From Micromonospora tulbaghiae (GTDB lineage Bacteria; Actinomycetota; Actinomycetes; Mycobacteriales; Micromonosporaceae), in assembly GCF_900091605.1 (NCBI RefSeq), contig NZ_FMCQ01000006.1, forward strand, positions 357,940 through 421,939: DNA of 64,000 bases. The letters are read 5' to 3'. The notes below the pieces were generated by a model. That model did no database searches, had not been told where the DNA came from, and worked only from the letters and a program-made list of their open reading frames with translations. This document shows positions 34,483 to 42,815 of this stretch, one piece after another (position 1 is the stretch's first letter; every line of letters starts with the position of its first letter). The translations under genes were made by a program, and so were the position numbers.

Positions 34483-36231
34483 ATGAGACGCAGAACGCCG
34501 ACCACGAGCCTCGCGCTCGCCCTCGTCGCCACCCTGACGACGGCGAGCCTGGCCGGCACCGCCTCCGCCGCGCCCGCGACGGCCGCCGCCCCCGCCCCGG
34601 CCGTCGCCGCGCTCGCCGCGCCGGACGTCTCCCTGAGCAACATCCAGGCCCACCTCACCCAGTTCAACTCCATCGCCACCAGCAACGGCGGCAACCGGCG
34701 CTCCGGCTCGGCCGGCTACACGGCGTCGGTCAACTACGTCAAGGGCAAGCTCCAGGCCGCCGGCTACACGGTCACCGAGCAGAACTGCTCCACCTGCACC
34801 TACCCGGGCAACAACCTGATCGCCGAGTGGCCGCAGGGCCCCTCCGACCAGGTCGTCATGTTCGGCGCGCACCTGGACGGCGTCGCCGCCGGCCCGGGCA
34901 TCAACGACAACGCCTCCGGCTCGTCGGCGCTGCTGGAGAACGCGCTGGTGCTGGCCGCGCAGAACCCGACCATGACCAAGCGGGTCCGGTTCGCCTGGTG
35001 GAACGGCGAGGAGCAGGGCCTCCAGGGCTCCAAGCACTACGTCAACCAGCTCAGCTCCACCCAGCGGGGCTACATCAAGGGCTACTACAACTTCGACATG
35101 GTGGGCTCGCCCAACGGCGGCTACTTCATCAACCGGATCACCTCGGCCACCGCCGCGCCGCTGAAGGCGTACTGGGACTCGTTCGGCATCTCGCCGGAGG
35201 AGAACACCGAGGGGCAGGGCCGCTCGGACGACTACTCGTTCGCCAACGCCGGCATCCAGACCTCCGGCTACGCGGCGGGCGCCAGCTACACCAAGAGCTC
35301 GGCGCAGGCCAGCAAGTGGGGCGGCACCGCCGGTGCGGCGTACGACGGGTGTTACCACCGCTCCTGCGACAACACCAGCAACATCAACACGACCATCCTC
35401 AACCGGGCCGCGGACGGCGTCGCGTACGCGATCTGGGCGCTCGCGGTCGGCGGCGGCACGCCGTCCAACGACTTCTCCGTCTCGGTGAGCCCCACCTCCG
35501 GCAGCGTCGCCCGGGGCGGCTCCACCACCGCCACGGTCAGCACCGCCACCACCGCCGGCAGCGCGCAGACCGTGGCGCTGTCCGCCAGCGGCGCCCCGAG
35601 CGGCGTCTCGGTGAGCTTCAGCCCGTCGTCGGTCACCTCGGGCGGCTCGGCCACCATGACCGTCACCGCCTCGTCGACGGCCACCACCGGCACGTTCACG
35701 CTCACCGTGACCGGCACCGGCTCGGCCACCCGCACCGCCAGCTACACGCTCACCGTGACCGGTGGGAGCGGCGGCTGCACCGGCGGCCAGCTCATCGGCA
35801 ACAGCAGCTTCGAGTCCGGCACCACGCCGTGGACGGCCAGCTCCGGCGTGATCACCAACAGCTCCAGCCAGGCGGCCCGCACCGGGTCGTACAAGGCGTG
35901 GATGAACGGGTACGGCTCCTCGCGTACCGACACGCTGTCCCAGTCGGTCACGCTGCCGGCCGGGTGCAGCAGCTACACGTTCTCGTTCTGGCTGCACATC
36001 GACACGGCCGAGACGACCAGCTCGACCGCGTACGACAAGCTGACCGTGCAGGTCGGCTCGACCACGCTGGCCACGTACTCGAACCTGAACAAGGCCACCG
36101 GCTACACCCAGCGCACCTTCAACCTGGCCGCGTACGCCGGTCAGACGGTCACGCTGAAGTGGACCGGGGTCGAGGACTCCTCGCTCCAGACCAGCTTCGT
36201 CGTGGACGACGTGACGCTGCAGGTCGGCTGA
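34483..36231 (+). CDS. secreted M28 family aminopeptidase with Ig-like and carbohydrate-binding-like domains
   Basis: 582 aa. Sec signal peptide (Arg-rich start, hydrophobic stretch, cleavage after ASA at 27-29). The catalytic domain resembles Streptomyces griseus aminopeptidase: zinc ligands in FGAHLDGV, GINDNASG, WWNGEEQGL, NFDMVGS and CYHRSCD. Then a Ser/Thr-rich beta domain (about 325-425) and a C-terminal jelly-roll-like domain (GNSSFESGTTPW to VDDVTLQVG). Acts outside the cell, releasing N-terminal residues from peptides; the last domain may anchor it to substrate or wall. Convergent with a lipoprotein gene. Confidence 0.9.
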   Translation: MRRRTPTTSLALALVATLTTASLAGTASAAPATAAAPAPAVAALAAPDVSLSNIQAHLTQFNSIATSNGGNRRSGSAGYTASVNYVKGKLQAAGYTVTEQNCSTCTYPGNNLIAEWPQGPSDQVVMFGAHLDGVAAGPGINDNASGSSALLENALVLAAQNPTMTKRVRFAWWNGEEQGLQGSKHYVNQLSSTQRGYIKGYYNFDMVGSPNGGYFINRITSATAAPLKAYWDSFGISPEENTEGQGRSDDYSFANAGIQTSGYAAGASYTKSSAQASKWGGTAGAAYDGCYHRSCDNTSNINTTILNRAADGVAYAIWALAVGGGTPSNDFSVSVSPTSGSVARGGSTTATVSTATTAGSAQTVALSASGAPSGVSVSFSPSSVTSGGSATMTVTASSTATTGTFTLTVTGTGSATRTASYTLTVTGGSGGCTGGQLIGNSSFESGTTPWTASSGVITNSSSQAARTGSYKAWMNGYGSSRTDTLSQSVTLPAGCSSYTFSFWLHIDTAETTSSTAYDKLTVQVGSTTLATYSNLNKATGYTQRTFNLAAYAGQTVTLKWTGVEDSSLQTSFVVDDVTLQVG

Positions 36232-36236
36232 GCGGT

Positions 36237-36272
36237 CCCGGGCGGGGTGGGCGCCGGCCCGCCCCGCCCGGG
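36237..36272. terminator. bidirectional terminator between peptidase and lipoprotein genes
   Basis: CCCGGGCGGGG (36237-36247) pairs with CCCCGCCCGGG (36262-36272), 11 bp, with further GC pairing in the 14-nt loop. Between two convergent stops, three bases from the minus-strand one. Confidence 0.7.
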
Positions 36273-36274
36273 TC

Positions 36275-37165
36275 TCAGGTGATCGGCAGCGCCTTGGCGC
36301 CCGCGCCCCTGACCGATCGGGTCAGCGAGCGTTCGGAGACCCACAGGAAGCACTGCACGCCCCGGTCGCCGTCGCGCCACTGCTCCTCGAACGGGTGGTA
36401 GATGATGGTGCCGGCCCGGTACTGCATGTTGCCGTCGTTCGGCAGCTTCGCGTACTTGGCGATCAGGCCGCGGCACGCCTTGTGCGTGCGCAGCGGCGTG
36501 CGCTCGAACTCGGCGTAGGTGATGTCCGGTGCCTGGTAGACGCCGACGAACTCGGCGTGGTGCCGGGAGGTGCAGGCCACCGGCCGCATCGACTGCACCT
36601 CGTCCTTGCTCAGCTTCGGGTTGAAACAGCCGAACGCGAGCTTCGAGCCGGGCTTCAACGCGCCCCGCAGGCTGCCGGTGCGCTGGGCCACGGCGCCCTC
36701 GTCCAGATCGGTGATCTCGGCGACGTCGCAGCGGTACCAGCGGGCCCCGCCGGACCACGCGAGCGCCGAGGGGAACACCACGGCAAGGCGCAGCCGGCCG
36801 CCGCGCCAGTCCGCGCCGACGGCCCGGGTGACCTGCCGGGCGCAGTCGGCGTGCGCGGCGCGCATCCCGGCCGAGCCGGTCCGTGGCGGCGCGGAACGCT
36901 CCGCCTCCGCGCCGGTCATCGTGCCCACGTGCAGCGTCTCGGTGCGGTGCGGGGTGGCGCAGTCGACCGGCTGGTAGCCGCTGAGGTAGCCGACGTCGGC
37001 GACTGTGGGGTGACAGGCCCCGGACTTCGGCACGAAACCGACCGGCGCGGCGAACGCCGGCCAGTCGTCGATCAGGTCGCGGTCCACTCCGGCCGGCGCG
37101 GCACAGCCGCCGAGCGCCAGCGCCAGCGCCGCGCCCACGGTGACCGCCACCCGCCATCGCCGCAT
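36275..37165 (-). CDS. septum formation family lipoprotein (copy 1)
   Basis: 296 aa. Lipoprotein signal with lipobox ALGGCAAP, then two Cys-containing modules as in the Septum_form family: GACHPTVADV..VDCATPHRTE near the N-terminus, and later FGCFNPKL with VACTSRHHAEFVGVYQ and a late CFLW Cys. Exposed on the outer face of the membrane. Start ATG 37165 has GGGGGAGGT upstream. A paralogue of similar length lies directly upstream with the same promoter motif. The link to septation comes from the family name only. Confidence 0.8.
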   Translation of the reverse strand: MRRWRVAVTVGAALALALGGCAAPAGVDRDLIDDWPAFAAPVGFVPKSGACHPTVADVGYLSGYQPVDCATPHRTETLHVGTMTGAEAERSAPPRTGSAGMRAAHADCARQVTRAVGADWRGGRLRLAVVFPSALAWSGGARWYRCDVAEITDLDEGAVAQRTGSLRGALKPGSKLAFGCFNPKLSKDEVQSMRPVACTSRHHAEFVGVYQAPDITYAEFERTPLRTHKACRGLIAKYAKLPNDGNMQYRAGTIIYHPFEEQWRDGDRGVQCFLWVSERSLTRSVRGAGAKALPIT

Positions 37166-37226
37166 CCCGACCGACCTCCCCCGCGCATCCGGCGCCGCCC
37201 GGTCGACCGGTACGCCTCGGCGGTGC

Positions 37227-37232
37227 AGCATA
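37227..37232 (-). promoter_or_regulatory. -10 box (TATGCT) of lipoprotein copy 1
   Basis: Minus strand CGTATGCTGCAC, containing TATGCT; identical in 11-12 bases to the element before copy 2 at 38204. Leader of about 55 nt. It lies between the two genes, so copy 1 can be transcribed on its own. Confidence 0.5.
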
Positions 37233-37242
37233 CGACAGCCGC

Positions 37243-38130
37243 TCAGGTGACCGGGAGTCCCTCGGGTCCGGCGCCGCGCACCGAGCGGTTCAGCTTGCGG
37301 TCGTCACTCCACAGGAAACAGCGCACGCCCCGGTCGCCCTCCTCCCACTCCCGCTGCGACGGCGGGTAGAAGATGGACCCGGCCCGGTACGGCAGTTCGG
37401 CGTTGTCCGGCACCTCGGCGAACGCGGCGATGAGCGTCATGCAGCGCCGGTGCGTGGCGGGCGCGCCCCGGGTGAACTCCGCCCAGCTCATGTCGCCTTC
37501 CTCGTACACCCCGACGAACTCGGCCCGGTGCGGTTCGGTGCACAGCACCGGGGCCATGTAGTTGAGGTTCTGGCCGATCAGCTTCGGGTCGAAGCACCTG
37601 TGCACCAGCGGGTTGTCGCCGACGAGCGCGCCGCGCAGGCTGCCGACCCGGTTGACCGGGCGGGTGTTGTCGATGCTGTCGGTCTCGGCCAGGTCGCAGC
37701 GGAACCAGCGGGCGCCGGACGTCCAGGCGGTGACGGTGGGCAGCGCGATGTTCAGGGTCAGCCGGGCGGCGTGCCAGTCCCCGCCGATCATCTCCCGGGC
37801 CCGCTGGTCGCACTCCGCGCGCGCGGTCCGCAGCGCGGGTGAGCCCGGTTCCGGGCGTACGCCCTGCGCCGCCGGCCCGCTGAACCGGCCGACGTGCACG
37901 GTCTCGGCCAGGTGGCTGCCCGCGCAGTTCACCGTCTCGTACGTGGCGGCGGCCACCACAGTGCTCAGCCGGGGCAGGCACGCCTCGGTCGCCGGGACGA
38001 ACAGCTGCGGCACCGGCAGCGCAGCCCAGTCGTCGATCAGGTCGCCGTCGGCCCGGTGTGTCTGGGCGCATCCGGCGATCACCGCAGTCACGGCGCCGGC
38101 CAGCGCGAGCACGTGGAGCCACCGTCGCAT
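37243..38130 (-). CDS. septum formation family lipoprotein (copy 2)
   Basis: 295 aa, tandem paralogue of copy 1: same lipobox region (AVIAGCAQ), DLIDDWAALPVPQLFVPA matching DLIDDWPAFAAPVGFVPK, Cys modules EACLPRLSTV..VNCAGSHLAE and HRCFDPKL with VLCTEPHRAEFVGVYEEGD, and near-identical C-terminal RKLNRSVRGAGPEGLPVT. ATG 38130 follows GGAAGGGGCGG. The pair arose by duplication and has kept both the Cys pattern and the promoter. Confidence 0.8.
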   Translation of the reverse strand: MRRWLHVLALAGAVTAVIAGCAQTHRADGDLIDDWAALPVPQLFVPATEACLPRLSTVVAAATYETVNCAGSHLAETVHVGRFSGPAAQGVRPEPGSPALRTARAECDQRAREMIGGDWHAARLTLNIALPTVTAWTSGARWFRCDLAETDSIDNTRPVNRVGSLRGALVGDNPLVHRCFDPKLIGQNLNYMAPVLCTEPHRAEFVGVYEEGDMSWAEFTRGAPATHRRCMTLIAAFAEVPDNAELPYRAGSIFYPPSQREWEEGDRGVRCFLWSDDRKLNRSVRGAGPEGLPVT

Positions 38131-38203
38131 CGTCCGCCCCTTCCGGGAGAGATGACAGCCGGTCGCCACAAGCCCGACCGGCGTCCCCCGCGCCCGGGCG
38201 TGC

Positions 38204-38209
38204 AGCATA
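38204..38209 (-). promoter_or_regulatory. -10 box (TATGCT) of lipoprotein copy 2
   Basis: Minus strand CGTATGCTGCAC as before copy 1, leader of about 67 nt. -35 not clear. Confidence 0.5.
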
Positions 38210-38379
38210 CGTGACCGTCCCTGTAGGAGTTTCGTCATCTTTCAATCGATCGGCCAGTCACCGGCGACTATTCGTGCCGATTTTCTCTCTGGACGGCCGG
38301 ATGGTGCACCACCGGTGAATGGGACATCACCACCTGTCACTCCGGGAGACGTGCCGCGACCTCCGGATCACCGCGTTCG

Positions 38380-38385
38380 TACACT
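38380..38385 (+). promoter_or_regulatory. -10 box (TACACT) of a probable leaderless rpe transcript
   Basis: TACACT ends six bases before the rpe GTG, and no Shine-Dalgarno is present. Same arrangement as aroB. Confidence 0.55.
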
Positions 38386-38391
38386 GGCCCG

Positions 38392-39072
38392 GTGACCGTA
38401 CCGCCGCCGATCGTCGCGCCGAGCATCCTGGCCGCCGATTTCGCCCGCCTCGCCGACGAGGTCCGTGCCGTGGAGCCCGCCGCCGACTGGCTGCACGTCG
38501 ACGTCATGGACAACCACTTCGTGCCCAACCTGACCATCGGACTGCCGGTGGTGCAGAGCCTGCGTGCCGTCACCGGGATCCCGTTCGACGTGCACCTGAT
38601 GATCACCGACCCGCGCCGCTGGGCGCCCGGGTACGCCGACGCCGGGGCGTACAACGTCACGTTCCACGCCGAGGCGTGCGACGACCCGGTGGCGCTGGCG
38701 AAGGACCTGCGCTCGGCCGGCGCGAAGGCGGGGTTGGCGATCGACCGGGACACCCCGATCGAGCCTTACCTGGAGCTGCTGCCGAGCTTCGACACGTTGC
38801 TGATCATGACGATCAAGGCCGGCTTCGGCGGCCAGCGTTTCCTGCCGCAGCTGCTGGACAAGGTGCGCGCGGCCCGCCGGCACGTCGACAGCGGGCACCT
38901 GGAGCTGCGCATCGAGGTCGACGGCGGCATCGCCGCGGACACCATCGAGCAGGCCGCCGCGGCCGGCGCCGACGCGTTCGTCGCGGGCACCGCCGTCTAC
39001 GGCGCCGACGATCCCGCGGAGGCGGTACGCCGCCTGCGGGGCCTGGCGGAACGCGCGATGACCGGGGCCTGA
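38392..39072 (+). CDS. rpe: ribulose-phosphate 3-epimerase
   Basis: 226 aa TIM barrel. Interconverts ribulose-5-P and xylulose-5-P in the pentose phosphate pathway. APSILAADFARLADEV, WLHVDVMDNHFVPNLTIG (metal His and Asp), FDVHLMITDP, IKAGFGGQRFLPQLLDKV and EVDGGIAADT are the family motifs. GTG 38392 seems leaderless. One base separates it from the GGDEF response regulator, so they are probably co-transcribed. Its pentose product also feeds the riboflavin genes downstream. Confidence 0.95.
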   Translation: MTVPPPIVAPSILAADFARLADEVRAVEPAADWLHVDVMDNHFVPNLTIGLPVVQSLRAVTGIPFDVHLMITDPRRWAPGYADAGAYNVTFHAEACDDPVALAKDLRSAGAKAGLAIDRDTPIEPYLELLPSFDTLLIMTIKAGFGGQRFLPQLLDKVRAARRHVDSGHLELRIEVDGGIAADTIEQAAAAGADAFVAGTAVYGADDPAEAVRRLRGLAERAMTGA

Positions 39073-39073
39073 G

Positions 39074-40030
39074 ATGGACCCGGCCGGCGAGCGACCCGAC
39101 GTGATCCTCGTCGTCGACGACGACGAGGACATCGCCCGCTTCGTCGAGTTCAACCTGCGCCTGCACGGCTTCGAGGTGCTGCACGCCGCCGACGGCCAGG
39201 AGGCGCTGGAGATCATCGAGCGGCAGCGGCCCGACCTCGCGGTGGTCGACCTGATGATGCCCCGCATCGACGGGCTGGAACTGACCCGGCGGCTGCGCGC
39301 CGATCCGATGACCTCGGCCCTGCCGGTGATCATGCTGACCGCCAAGGGGATGACCCAGGACAAGGTCAACGGGCTCAGCGTCGGCGCGGACGACTACCTG
39401 GTCAAGCCGTTCGACACGCTGGAACTGGTGGCCCGGGTCAACTCCACGCTGCGGCGCAACAAGGAGTTCCGGGAGGTCTCGCCGCTGACCGGGCTGCCCG
39501 GCAACAGCCGGATCCGGCGGGAGATCAGCGACCGGGTACGCAACGGCGTCGACTACGCCGTCGGCTACATCGACATCGATCGGTTCAAGAGCGTCAACGA
39601 CCGGTACGGCTTCGTGCGCGGCGACGAGTTCATCTCGGCGCTGGCCCGCAGCCTGCACCGGGCGGTGGTGTCGATCGGGCTGCCGCCGGCGTTCCTCGGC
39701 CACGTCGGCGGTGACGACTTCGTCATCGTCTGCACCCCCGGCCAGGTCCGGCCGCTGACCAGCCGGGCCGTCGTCGACTTCGAGAAGGCCGCGGACGCGC
39801 TCTACGACGCGACCGACCGGGAGCGCGGTTTCGTGGAGCTGAAGGACCGGCGCGGCAACATCCGCCGCGCCGCGCTCGTCACGCTCTCCATCGGCGTGTC
39901 GCTGTCCGATTCCGGCAAGCGGTTCACCGATCCGCTGGAGGCGATCGCGGTGGCCTCGGAGATGAAGACGGTGGCCAAGAGCCAGCCCGGCTCGTACGTG
40001 GCGGTGGACCGCCGGCGCGGTGTCACCTGA
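39074..40030 (+). CDS. response regulator with GGDEF (diguanylate cyclase) output domain
   Basis: 318 aa. Receiver domain with acidic pair in VVDDDED, phosphoacceptor Asp59 (AVVDLMMP) and Lys111 (YLVKPF). The GGDEF domain starts near residue 137 (SPLTGLPGN), has DIDRFKSVNDRYG and the active-site GGDDF at 212-216, so c-di-GMP synthesis is plausible. The usual RxxD inhibitory site before GGDEF is absent. No histidine kinase is nearby. BldD in this window carries the c-di-GMP binding motif and may read this signal. Confidence 0.92.
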   Translation: MDPAGERPDVILVVDDDEDIARFVEFNLRLHGFEVLHAADGQEALEIIERQRPDLAVVDLMMPRIDGLELTRRLRADPMTSALPVIMLTAKGMTQDKVNGLSVGADDYLVKPFDTLELVARVNSTLRRNKEFREVSPLTGLPGNSRIRREISDRVRNGVDYAVGYIDIDRFKSVNDRYGFVRGDEFISALARSLHRAVVSIGLPPAFLGHVGGDDFVIVCTPGQVRPLTSRAVVDFEKAADALYDATDRERGFVELKDRRGNIRRAALVTLSIGVSLSDSGKRFTDPLEAIAVASEMKTVAKSQPGSYVAVDRRRGVT

Positions 40031-40104
40031 CCGGTCCTGTGAGGTAGCTCGCCTCTGTGGCGCGCGCCCGGGCGGAACGTGTAAGACTTCCCGTATACCC
40101 ACCA

Positions 40105-40275
40105 CGCGCTGGCGGGGCTCGGTGAAATTCCGAACCGGCGGTGATCCACGGTCCGACCGTGGTAAGCCCGCGACCCGGACGGCTTCGGTCGGACGGTGGA
40201 CCTGGTGAGAATCCGGGGCCGACGGTTGGGGTGCGGCTCGTCCGTCCCCAGAAAGTCCGGATGGGAGACAGCGCG
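40105..40275 (+). ncRNA. FMN riboswitch (RFN element)
   Basis: Conserved blocks in order: GGTGAAATTCCGAACCGGCG (40121-40140), AAGCCCGCGA, GGTGAGAATCCGG, GCCGACGGT and AGTCCGGATGGGAGA near the 3' end. The closing P1 helix is CGCGCT (40105-40110) with AGCGCG (40270-40275). It precedes ribD by 170 nt and should switch the rib operon off when FMN is plentiful. Confidence 0.95.
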
Positions 40276-40331
40276 CGGAACGGGGGAGGCCCCTGCCGGC
40301 CGCTGAGCACCCTCAGCCGCCGCGTGGGCTT

Positions 40332-40358
40332 CCCGGGGTCGGCGTCGCCGTCCCCGGG
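40332..40358 (+). terminator. possible riboswitch-controlled terminator upstream of ribD
   Basis: CCCGGGG (40332-40338) pairs with CCCCGGG (40352-40358), continued inward by CGGC/GCCG after one mismatch; TTCT follows. It lies between the FMN aptamer and ribD, in a 170-nt stretch with no gene, and is the best candidate for the expression platform. An alternative antiterminator was not worked out. Confidence 0.5.
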
Positions 40359-40445
40359 TTCTCCGCCGCCGCGTGTCCGCGGCTTTCGTGGCCGTTCCTC
40401 CCGAACCCGCCCGCGCGTGACCGGCGAGCGGGAGGACAGGCGGCC

Positions 40446-41507
40446 ATGGCGAGCGTCTCCGTCGACGAGGCGATGCGTCGTGCCATCGAACTGGCCGCGC
40501 GCGGCCTCGGCGCCACGAGCCCCAACCCGGTGGTCGGCTGCGTGCTGTTCGACGCCGACGGCGAGGTCGTCGGCGAGGGCTTCCACGCGTACGCCGGCGG
40601 CCCGCACGCGGAGATCGTCGCGCTGGCACAGGCCGGCACGCGCGCCCGCGGCGGCACCGCCGTGGTCACCCTGGAGCCCTGCGACCACACCGGCCGCACC
40701 GGCCCGTGCAGCCACGCGCTCATCGCCGCCGGGGTGTCCCGCGTGGTCATCGCCGTGCCCGACCCCAATCCGGTCGCCTCCGGCGGCGCGGCCACGCTGC
40801 GCGCCGCCGGGGTCCAGGTCGCCCTGGGGGTACGCACGCAGGAGGCCGAGGCCGGCAACGTGGCCTGGCTGACCTCGATGCGCCGCGGCTGGCCGTACGT
40901 GATCTGGAAGTACGCGGCCACGCTCGACGGGCGCTCCGCCGCCGCCGACGGCACCAGCATGTGGATCACCTCCGAGGCGGCCCGGATGGACGTGCACGCG
41001 CTGCGCGGCACCGTCGACGCGGTGCTCGCCGGGGTGGGCACCGTGCTCGCCGACGATCCCCGTCTCACCGCCCGCAATCTACGCGACGGCACCATGGCCA
41101 TCCGGCAGCCGCTGCGGGTGGTGGTGGACAGCTCGGGGCGCACCCCGGCCGACGCGCGGGTCCGCGACGGCGCCGCCCGCACCTGGGTGGCCACCGCCGC
41201 GGAGGTCGGCGCCGGGCCGGACGGCCGGGTCGACCTGCCGGCGCTGCTCGCGGAGCTGCACCACCGGGGCGTGCGGGCCGCGCTGCTGGAGGGCGGGCCG
41301 ACGCTGGCCGGCGCGTTCCTCGCCGCCGGCCTGGTCGACCGGATCGTCGGGTACGTCGCGCCGAAGCTGCTCGGCGCCGGCCCGACCGCGCTGCTCGACG
41401 CCGGCGTGAGCACCATCGCCGACGCCATCGATCTGGAGATCACCGACGTTACGCGGGTCGGTCCCGACCTGCGGATCACCGCGCTGCCCCGGAAGAGGGA
41501 GGCCTGA
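40446..41507 (+). CDS. ribD: bifunctional diaminohydroxyphosphoribosylaminopyrimidine deaminase / uracil reductase
   Basis: 353 aa. N-terminal cytidine deaminase-like domain with zinc motif HAEIVALAQ and EPCDHTGRTGPCSH; C-terminal NADPH-dependent reductase beginning WPYVIWKYAATLDGRSAAADG and ending with LLEGGPTLAGAFL. Second and third steps of riboflavin synthesis. ATG 40446 follows GGGAGGACAGGCGG. First gene behind the FMN riboswitch. Confidence 0.95.
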   Translation: MASVSVDEAMRRAIELAARGLGATSPNPVVGCVLFDADGEVVGEGFHAYAGGPHAEIVALAQAGTRARGGTAVVTLEPCDHTGRTGPCSHALIAAGVSRVVIAVPDPNPVASGGAATLRAAGVQVALGVRTQEAEAGNVAWLTSMRRGWPYVIWKYAATLDGRSAAADGTSMWITSEAARMDVHALRGTVDAVLAGVGTVLADDPRLTARNLRDGTMAIRQPLRVVVDSSGRTPADARVRDGAARTWVATAAEVGAGPDGRVDLPALLAELHHRGVRAALLEGGPTLAGAFLAAGLVDRIVGYVAPKLLGAGPTALLDAGVSTIADAIDLEITDVTRVGPDLRITALPRKREA

Positions 41508-41508
41508 C

Positions 41509-42120
41509 ATGTTCACCGGCATCGTCGAGGAACTGGGCGAGATCGTCCGGAGCACCGAGACCGGCGACGACTCCGCGCTGGTCGCCATCCGCGGCCCGCT
41601 CGTCACCTCGGACGCCCGGCACGGCGACTCGATCGCGGTCAACGGCGTCTGCCTGACGGTGGTCGACGTCGACGGCGGCGTCTTCACCGCCGACGTGATG
41701 GGCGAGACGCTGCGCCGCACCGCGCTCGGTGCGCTGCGCCCCGGCGACCCGGTCAACCTGGAACGGGCCGCCGCGCTCAACAGCCGCCTGGGCGGGCACC
41801 TGGTGCAGGGCCACGTCGACGGCGTCGGCGAGGTCGCCGCCCGGGAGCCGGCCGCACAGTGGGAGACGGTCCGGTTCCGGCTGCCCGCCGGGCTGGCCCG
41901 GTACGTGGTGGAGAAGGGCTCGATCACCGTCGACGGCGTGTCCCTGACCGTCGCCGAGGTGGGCGACGACTGGTTCTCGGTCGGCCTGATCCCGACCACG
42001 CTGAAGCTCACCGTGCTCGGCACGAAGCGGGTCGGCGACCCGGTCAACCTGGAGGTGGACGTGCTGGCCAAGTACGTCGAGCGGCTGCTCGGCGACCGCA
42101 CCGGGGGAGGTGCGCGGTGA
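41509..42120 (+). CDS. ribE: riboflavin synthase, alpha subunit
   Basis: 203 aa. Dismutates two lumazines to riboflavin. Two repeated lumazine-binding barrels: MFTGIVEELGEIV with SIAVNGVCLTVVDV, then GHVDGVGEV with SITVDGVSLTVAEVGDDWFSVGLIPTTL. One base between the ribD stop and ATG 41509; GGAAGAGGGAGG upstream. Often named ribC in Gram-positives. Confidence 0.95.
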   Translation: MFTGIVEELGEIVRSTETGDDSALVAIRGPLVTSDARHGDSIAVNGVCLTVVDVDGGVFTADVMGETLRRTALGALRPGDPVNLERAAALNSRLGGHLVQGHVDGVGEVAAREPAAQWETVRFRLPAGLARYVVEKGSITVDGVSLTVAEVGDDWFSVGLIPTTLKLTVLGTKRVGDPVNLEVDVLAKYVERLLGDRTGGGAR

Positions 42121-42815
42121 TGGGCCCGCTCGGCTGGCTGCTCGACGCCCAGGTGCACGTGGCCGGCTCGCCGGTGCTGGTCCGGGAGATCGTCGGCAAC
42201 GGCTTCGGGCTCGCCTCGGCGCTGCTCGGGCTGCGCCGGGTGGTCTGGGCCTGGCCGGTCGGCATGATCGGCAACGCGCTGCTGTTCACCGTGTTCCTCG
42301 GCGGCGTCTTCGTCACCCCGCAGGCGCACGACCTCTACGGCCAGGCCGGCCGGCAGGTCTTCTTCTTCGCCGTCAGCGTGTACGGCTGGTGGCGCTGGTC
42401 GCGTAACCGGCGCTCCGGCGGTGGGGACGAGCCGGCCGTGGTGCCGCGCTGGGCCACCTGGCCGGAGCGGCTCGGCCTGCTCGTGGCAGCCGCCGTCGGC
42501 ACCGCCGCCGCTTACCCGGTGCTCGCCGCGCTCGGTTCGTGGGGGCCGCTGCCGGACGCCTGGATCCTGGTCGGCAGCCTGCTCGCCACGTACGGCATGG
42601 CCCGCGGCTGGGTGGAGTTCTGGCTGATCTGGATCGCCGTCGACGCGGTCGGCGTACCGCTGCTGCTGCGCGGCGGCTTCTACCCCTCGGCCGCTATGTA
42701 CCTGGTCTACGGCGCGTTCTGCGCGGCCGGCCTGTACAGCTGGTGGCGCACCTCCCGGGCCGTCGCGACCGCGCCCGCCCCGATCCCGGCGACGTACTCG
42801 GAGGCCGCGGCATGA
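42120..42815 (+). CDS. PnuC-family vitamin transporter, probably riboflavin importer (RibM-like)
   Basis: 231 aa, about seven membrane segments. Resembles the PnuC/RibM family: NGFGLASALLGLRRVVWAWP, FFFAVSVYGWWRW and the second half YLVYGAFCAAGLYSWWRT. Its place between ribE and ribBA behind an FMN riboswitch matches ribM of Streptomyces davaonensis, a riboflavin/roseoflavin carrier, and argues against nicotinamide riboside. ATG 42120 (or GTG 42117) follows GGGGGAGGT. Overlaps ribBA by ATGA. Confidence 0.88.
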   Translation: MGPLGWLLDAQVHVAGSPVLVREIVGNGFGLASALLGLRRVVWAWPVGMIGNALLFTVFLGGVFVTPQAHDLYGQAGRQVFFFAVSVYGWWRWSRNRRSGGGDEPAVVPRWATWPERLGLLVAAAVGTAAAYPVLAALGSWGPLPDAWILVGSLLATYGMARGWVEFWLIWIAVDAVGVPLLLRGGFYPSAAMYLVYGAFCAAGLYSWWRTSRAVATAPAPIPATYSEAAA

